A DNA stretch of 62,000 nucleotides, taken from NCBI GenBank assembly GCA_905221605.1, contig CAJNDS010002734.1, forward strand, positions 1-62,000. Reading direction: 5' to 3'. This document shows positions 58,287-62,000 of this stretch, in pieces. This stretch comes from Symbiodinium natans. Lineage: Eukaryota > Sar > Dinophyceae > Suessiales > Symbiodiniaceae. Position 1 is the first letter of the stretch, and the number at the start of each line of letters is the position of its first letter. The position numbers were made by a program, and so were the translations under genes. The notes under the pieces were generated by a model. The model was not told where the DNA came from, made no database searches, and worked only from the letters and a program-made list of their open reading frames with translations.

Positions 58287-58821
58287 AGTCATGCCTTTTT
58301 TGCGCAAGGTGTTGCGCCTTCTCGTCGTAGCATTCCGTGTATTTGAGGCAGGTGTACTCCTTGTGGAAGTCGCATGCCTGGTTCTCAAAGGATGCCTGCG
58401 GCACAGGCTCAGACACGAACCAATCAAGCTCAAAGATGAGAGATAAAGGCGCCACAGGCGCAAGACACCCTGAACCCTAAACCCTAAACCCTCAACCCTA
58501 AATTACGATGTGGCGGCGCCATGGCCTGATGACCTGATGCCTGCCTGTCTCTTGTCTGCAGGGGTGGCAGCAAAGCTGTAGGCAAACATGGGCAAAGTGT
58601 TGTTCGCATGATGGAGGTGTCATTGGCAGTGGCCTTGCCTGCGTCATATCACAAGTGATCTTCTTGTCGTAATAGCTGCAAATCTTCTCGTGGCAAAGGT
58701 CCTCGTTCTTGAACGGGGTGTTGGTTGCATTTTCACACTTGAGCTTCTTGTCCAGCAAGTCGTCGTATGTGTCTGAGTAGAACCTGACCCAGGAAGGCAG
58801 AAAGAGAATGGAAAAATGAAG

Positions 58822-58865
<44 letters not shown>

Positions 58866-59382
58866 TGCCAGCCCCAAAACCCCCCACCCCAACCCTTGAG
58901 CGTCATAGGATAAACTTCAAAAGAACTGACCAACTGAAGTGCCTCTGAACGAAATCTAAAGGGCAGCCAATTCTGCGGCTTGAGCCCGGCCAAGTCACTT
59001 CTCCATTTCCAGCAGATAGTTGCCGATGGTTGGGATGGCCGTACCTTCCGACATCTGGCAGGTCTTGGTAGGACTGGGAAATACCTGAGGCAACAGGGAC
59101 GCAGCCATATTTGGTGCAAGAGACGCATGGTGGCTTCCGAAAATAGGGGTACCTTCCTTGAGGGTCCCTTTAAGGGGATTCTATTCTAATTGGAGAAGAA
59201 AAAGTGGTTCCCCTATTTTCGGAAACGCCAACATGGCAATGCTTCCTCGAAGTTCAGGTAAGGCACCCGTGCCGCCTCATAGGCGTCACAAATCGCCTTC
59301 TTCTCATTCTCCCAAAGCTGTCGCGCGAGAATGCACGCGCTGTCATAGTCCGCCCAGATAGAGTCCTGGCCACGCAGCGGGG
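58287..59382 (-). CDS. Cysteine-rich multi-exon protein (partial)
   Basis: Minus-strand exons: 59382-59238 (PLRGQDSIWADYDSACILAR to YLNFEEALP), 59131-59085 (PCVSCTKYGCVPVAS), one or more unresolved, 58783-58639 (FYSDTYDDLLDKKLKCENAT to KITCDMTQ) and 58395-58287 (ASFENQACDFHKEYTCLKYT to HDC). Short cysteine spacings repeat from exon to exon, which suggests a secreted or surface protein built from small disulphide modules. Joins across 59135-59237 and 58396-58638 keep the frame. The first exon follows CCCTAAG, so a telomere-type unit may supply its acceptor. A further exon around 58030-58100 is possible. Family not recognised. Confidence 0.6.
58396..58638 (-). mobile_element. GC-AG intron containing a telomere-type tract
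   Basis: 243 nt, flanked by a 7-bp duplication GCAGGCA. CCCTAAA units lie at 58472-58502 inside it. Removal joins DMTQ-ASFENQ in frame. Confidence 0.75.
58826..58862 (+). repeat. (GA)n microsatellite
   Basis: About 18 GA units. Confidence 0.95.
59132..59238 (-). mobile_element. Family C element acting as an intron
   Basis: Arms GGCTTCCGAAAATAGGGGTA and CCCCTATTTTCGGAAACGCC, with GCCA duplications. Joining at the duplication gives EALP-PCVSC in frame. The exact splice dinucleotides are not clear (GC start would need an AA end). Confidence 0.65.
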
Positions 59383-59690
59383 CTTAGGGTTTAGGGTTTA
59401 GGGTTTAGAGGCCTGAAGTAACCTATCCCGACCAAAACTGCACTTCGGGCCTCCCAAAACCTACAGCTTTAGGCTTTAGGTTTAGACCAACTATCACATG
59501 CCTTTCTCTATTCCCCGAAACTTCGACGGCCATTGCTGGAAAGCACAGTACCTTGAAATAACTTTTGGGCGTTGGGCCGAACCTCAACTCAGCAATACCC
59601 AAAAAAGGCCATGAGGGCTTATGCTCCTCCCACCCCATGTTTGAAGGGCTTCGAAGATGCCTGAGCTACCTACATTTTGACAGGTAATTA
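59383..59690. other. No supported gene
   Basis: TTTAGGG units at 59383-59409, then unique sequence with a weak minus frame (59423-59638) that I do not support. Confidence 0.4.
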
Positions 59691-59694
59691 TTTG

Positions 59695-59802
59695 GGATGC
59701 TCCCCCTTCTACTAGCAGTCCTGAATGGGGATTCTAGTACCCCCCCCCCCCCACTATAATCACTCTTAAGGAGCTGTTAGTATAAGGGGGAACATCTCAA
59801 GT
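59695..59802. repeat. Family B inverted-repeat element
   Basis: GGGATGCTCCCCCTTCTACT on the left, AGTATAAGGGGGAACATCTC on the right. Poly-C in the loop. Confidence 0.85.
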
Positions 59803-60360
59803 AGTAGCAAGGAAGAACTGATCGAAACTTGCCCAGCCAGTGCTCCTCCTCTATGCGGCAATGAGAGTGATGTGCCGACATTGTTGTTAGACCTGCATTG
59901 TAGGCCTGAGCACGCATGCATCATGTGAATTGGCGAAACACCGCACTTGTTGGTGACAGTGGATTCACACGCCCCGTCATCGACTAGAATGAAGAACGCG
60001 CGCGCGCGCGCCATGCTCAAAAAAAAGTCCGACTCCTGCTGGAAAGCGCCTTTTGCTGTCAGGCTTCCGTGTCGTTCGGATGTACACAGGTGCTGAGGTT
60101 TGCCCAAGCCTGGCACCAGAGCTGGCGTCGGGTTCAACGTTTGGTGTGAACCATCGTGAGCCTTATTACTCATGTAGATGCCCCACAGCGACTACAGCCC
60201 ATACCCGAAACCCTAAACCCTAAACTTTCAGCTGATTGGATCAGCTTGACCCTGCCTCATCCAAGTCTTCTTGGGTCTGATTCTTCCGGAGCAGGATGTT
60301 TGCCTTCCTGGGCTGGCAGCTTTCTGCGCGTAGTCTTACGGTGGACACCCTGCTTCCTTG
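59803..60360. other. No supported gene
   Basis: A 135-codon minus frame (59766-60173) overlaps the family B copy and is not convincing. (GC)n at 59998-60011. Confidence 0.35.
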
Positions 60361-60379
60361 CACGATCATGACAACATGA

Positions 60380-60520
60380 ATAGATGTATGTATGTATGTA
60401 TGTATGTATGTATGTATATAAACATATATATATGTGTATCTATATATATATATATATATAGAATCTGCATATATATATATATAGAAATATAGATACATAT
60501 ATATATATATATATCTACAC
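60380..60520 (+). repeat. (ATGT)n and (TA)n microsatellites
   Basis: Eight ATGT units pass into long TA repeats. Confidence 0.95.
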
Positions 60521-60624
60521 GATGTGTGTATTGTTCTGTCACATGCGATGGCATCGGCCCGAACATTGACAACGAAGATGTGGATGGACAAACTTCCACT
60601 ACTATACACTCAGAGAGTCTCCCC

Positions 60625-60710
60625 TAAACCCTAAACCCTAAACCCTAAACCCTAAACCCTAAACCCTAAACCCTAAACCCTAAACCCTAAACCCTAAACC
60701 CTAAACCCTT
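60625..60710 (-). repeat. CCCTAAA tract
   Basis: Twelve perfect units just downstream (sense) of a stop codon. Confidence 0.95.
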
Positions 60711-60719
60711 CCTAACGGC

Positions 60720-61270
60720 CTACTTGCCATCAGACATGCAGAGCCGCATGGTCTTCTCCAGGAGGTCTGAGATTTCGGTCAAGAAGACGGTCCTCAGCTC
60801 TCCGAAGGTCGCGCCGCATGCCCTGTGGGGGGCCACCTATGGACTCCCCTAAACCCTAAACCCTAAACCCTAAACCCTAAACCCTAAACCCTAAACCCTA
60901 AACCCTAAACCCTAAACCCTAAACCCTAACTCATTGAGGAAGGAGGCATGTTGGAGGCCTCCGATTTGTGCTCCTTGGAGATCCTTGTCTGCGCCATGCC
61001 CAGGATTGAGGACTCGATGTTCTTCAGTGTCGCGGACTCTGGCGTCGTGAGCTTCCTGGATGCGGCCAAACGCCAAGAGAACACAAGCTGCAATTATGGG
61101 TTTAGGGTGTAGGGTTTAGGGTGTAGGGTGTAGGGTTTATGGTTTAGGGTTTAGGGTTCAATTGCAACGCTTGGAATGCCCCCTGCAGGCAGCAGGGGGA
61201 GGGAGGGGAAAGCGACGCGCCGAGCCACATGCGCCTGGCCATCTTCTCCTCGATAAGTTTCATCCTGAGC
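60720..61270 (-). CDS. Multi-exon protein with telomere-repeat introns
   Basis: Minus-strand exons: about 61270-61171 (LRMKLIEEKMARRMWLGASL to GAFQ), 61090-60932 (LVFSWRLAASRKLTTPESAT to ASNMPPSS) and 60822-60720 (ACGATFGELRTVFLTEISDL to SDGK, then TAG). Each junction is a telomere-type tract. The first has a TTGCA duplication, the second is a GA-AG intron of 109 nt, and both keep the frame. Another exon-like island (61637 to about 61520, PHLQPNLRLKRAEVALHRFW) lies upstream across more TTTAGGG units. The protein is helical and charged, with no family recognised. This is the clearest gene here with all its introns made of telomere-type repeats. Confidence 0.6.
60823..60931 (-). mobile_element. 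Telomere-repeat introner candidate (GA-AG, 109 nt)
   Basis: Starts GAGTTAGGGTTTAGGG, contains eleven units and ends GGAGTCCATAGGTGG... CCCCCCACAG on the minus strand. In-frame join SM-ACGATF. The end word GGGGAGTCCAT is shared with the tract at 13266. Confidence 0.6.
61091..61170 (-). mobile_element. Telomere-repeat introner (80 nt)
   Basis: On the sense strand it is CCCTAAA-type, ending CCCATAATTGCAG. TTGCA is duplicated at both edges. Rejoining at the duplication restores QALQ-LVFSW in frame; a GC-AG reading (GCGTTGCAATTG... GCAG) also keeps the frame. Confidence 0.65.
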
Positions 61271-61635
61271 TTAAAGTAAAGGCGTGTTCAGAAGAAAGCT
61301 TCAACAATTGCATGATATTGAGAGGATACGTCTGAATCTGGCGAGGGGCTGTGAAGCAAGAGTCGCTGCCTGCACGAGGGGGGCCAGGAACGGAAGAAGA
61401 CGGATGAGCTGCATTGTCCTGCAATGGCCGACCGACTTGGGTGACAATCTCCAGGGGTTAGGGTTTAGGGTTTAGGCACACCTGCCACGTCTTGCCACAC
61501 GCCTGGCTAGCTAGAGCTATGAGAACCGTCCTGAGTGCTCAAGGCGTAGAGAGGTCTGTCGCTTCTCCGCTCCCCAGAAGCGATGCAAAGCAACCTCTGC
61601 CCGCTTGAGCCGAAGATTCGGCTGCAGATGTGGAC

Positions 61636-61849
61636 GCTTAGGGTTTAGGATGGGTTTAGGGTTTAGGGTTTAGGGTTCAGGGTTCAGGGTTCAGGGTTTA
61701 GGGTTTAGGGTTTAGGGTTTACGGTTTAGGGTTTAGGGTTAGGGTTTCGGGTTTAGGGTTTAGGGTTTAGGGTTCAGGGTTCAGGGTTCAGGGTTCAGGG
61801 TTGAGGGTTTAGGGTTTAGGGTTTAGGGTTTAGGGTTTAGGGTTTAGGA
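61636..61849 (+). repeat. Longest TTTAGGG tract of the window
   Basis: About 30 units with TTCAGGG, TTGAGGG and TTTACGG variants. Confidence 0.95.
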
Positions 61850-61934
61850 ATACCTGCCTCCCATCCGTCGGCGGTTTCCGGAGCGCATCTACATCACGGT
61901 TTCGTCTTGACCCTGAACAAGAAATTAAAAGGGA

Positions 61935-62000
61935 CCCTGAGTAAGTAGGGTAACCATGGTTATGACCTTATTTAGGGTACTTAAAATCCCACTTATAAGT
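61935..62000. repeat. Family E element cut by the window end
   Basis: GTAAGTAGGGTAACCATGGT and CACTTATAAGT match the interior and right arm of family E. Confidence 0.6.

Noticed and set aside
1-62000. tRNA, rRNA or snRNA genes
   Set aside because: No convincing cloverleaf, rRNA or U-RNA sequence was noticed by eye; a covariance-model scan would be decisive.

Overview
The window is nuclear DNA of a dinoflagellate. Four things read directly from the sequence support this. (1) The 22-nt dinoflagellate spliced-leader sequence is fossilised at 52035-52056 (minus), and a 17-nt core of it lies at 39455-39471. (2) Introns begin with GA, GC or GT and end AG, usually followed by G. (3) Many introns are short introner-like elements flanked by target-site duplications. 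(4) The plant-type telomere unit TTTAGGG/CCCTAAA occurs in dozens of interstitial tracts on both strands. Genus cannot be settled from sequence alone.

Layout. Positions 1-39300 are a mosaic of 100-800 bp islands, many of them exons, separated by telomere-type tracts and small inverted-repeat elements. Recognisable genes here are a secreted ShK-like cysteine-rich protein (1150-1922), a von Willebrand A/Cache-like secreted protein (2395-4455), an ARF-like GTPase (14297-15085), a secreted nucleoside hydrolase (24128-25403) and a 177-codon exon of unknown function (34966-35499). Many single exons of unknown proteins lie between them. Positions 39350-48960 are a nested transposon: a LINE on the plus strand (ORF1, endonuclease, start of reverse transcriptase) interrupted by a 6.8-kb tyrosine-recombinase retrotransposon on the minus strand. 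That element has Ngaro/PAT-type split direct repeats. It encodes a membrane ORF0, a gag-like protein, RT-RNase H, a tyrosine recombinase and a C5-methyltransferase-like domain. The LINE is cut off at both ends by telomere-type tracts. Positions 49000-62000 return to the exon/telomere-repeat mosaic, with multi-exon cysteine-rich genes, a spliced-leader-bearing retrogene (51401-52056) and a multi-exon gene at 60720-61270.

Nearly every host gene I could support is on the minus strand, which fits the unidirectional gene arrays of dinoflagellates. The most interesting signal is that telomere-type tracts behave as introns. At several places the reading frame resumes correctly across a CCCTAAA/TTTAGGG tract flanked by a 5-8 bp target duplication (10054-10107, 61091-61170, 58396-58638). 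Some copies of other introner families have telomere repeats grown or inserted inside them (57538-57633, 55992-56031). I infer a telomere-repeat introner, or a telomerase-type repair process that creates introns, working beside at least five ordinary introner families.

Limits: exon calls rest on frame, codon use and splice motifs read by eye. No similarity search or RNA data were available.
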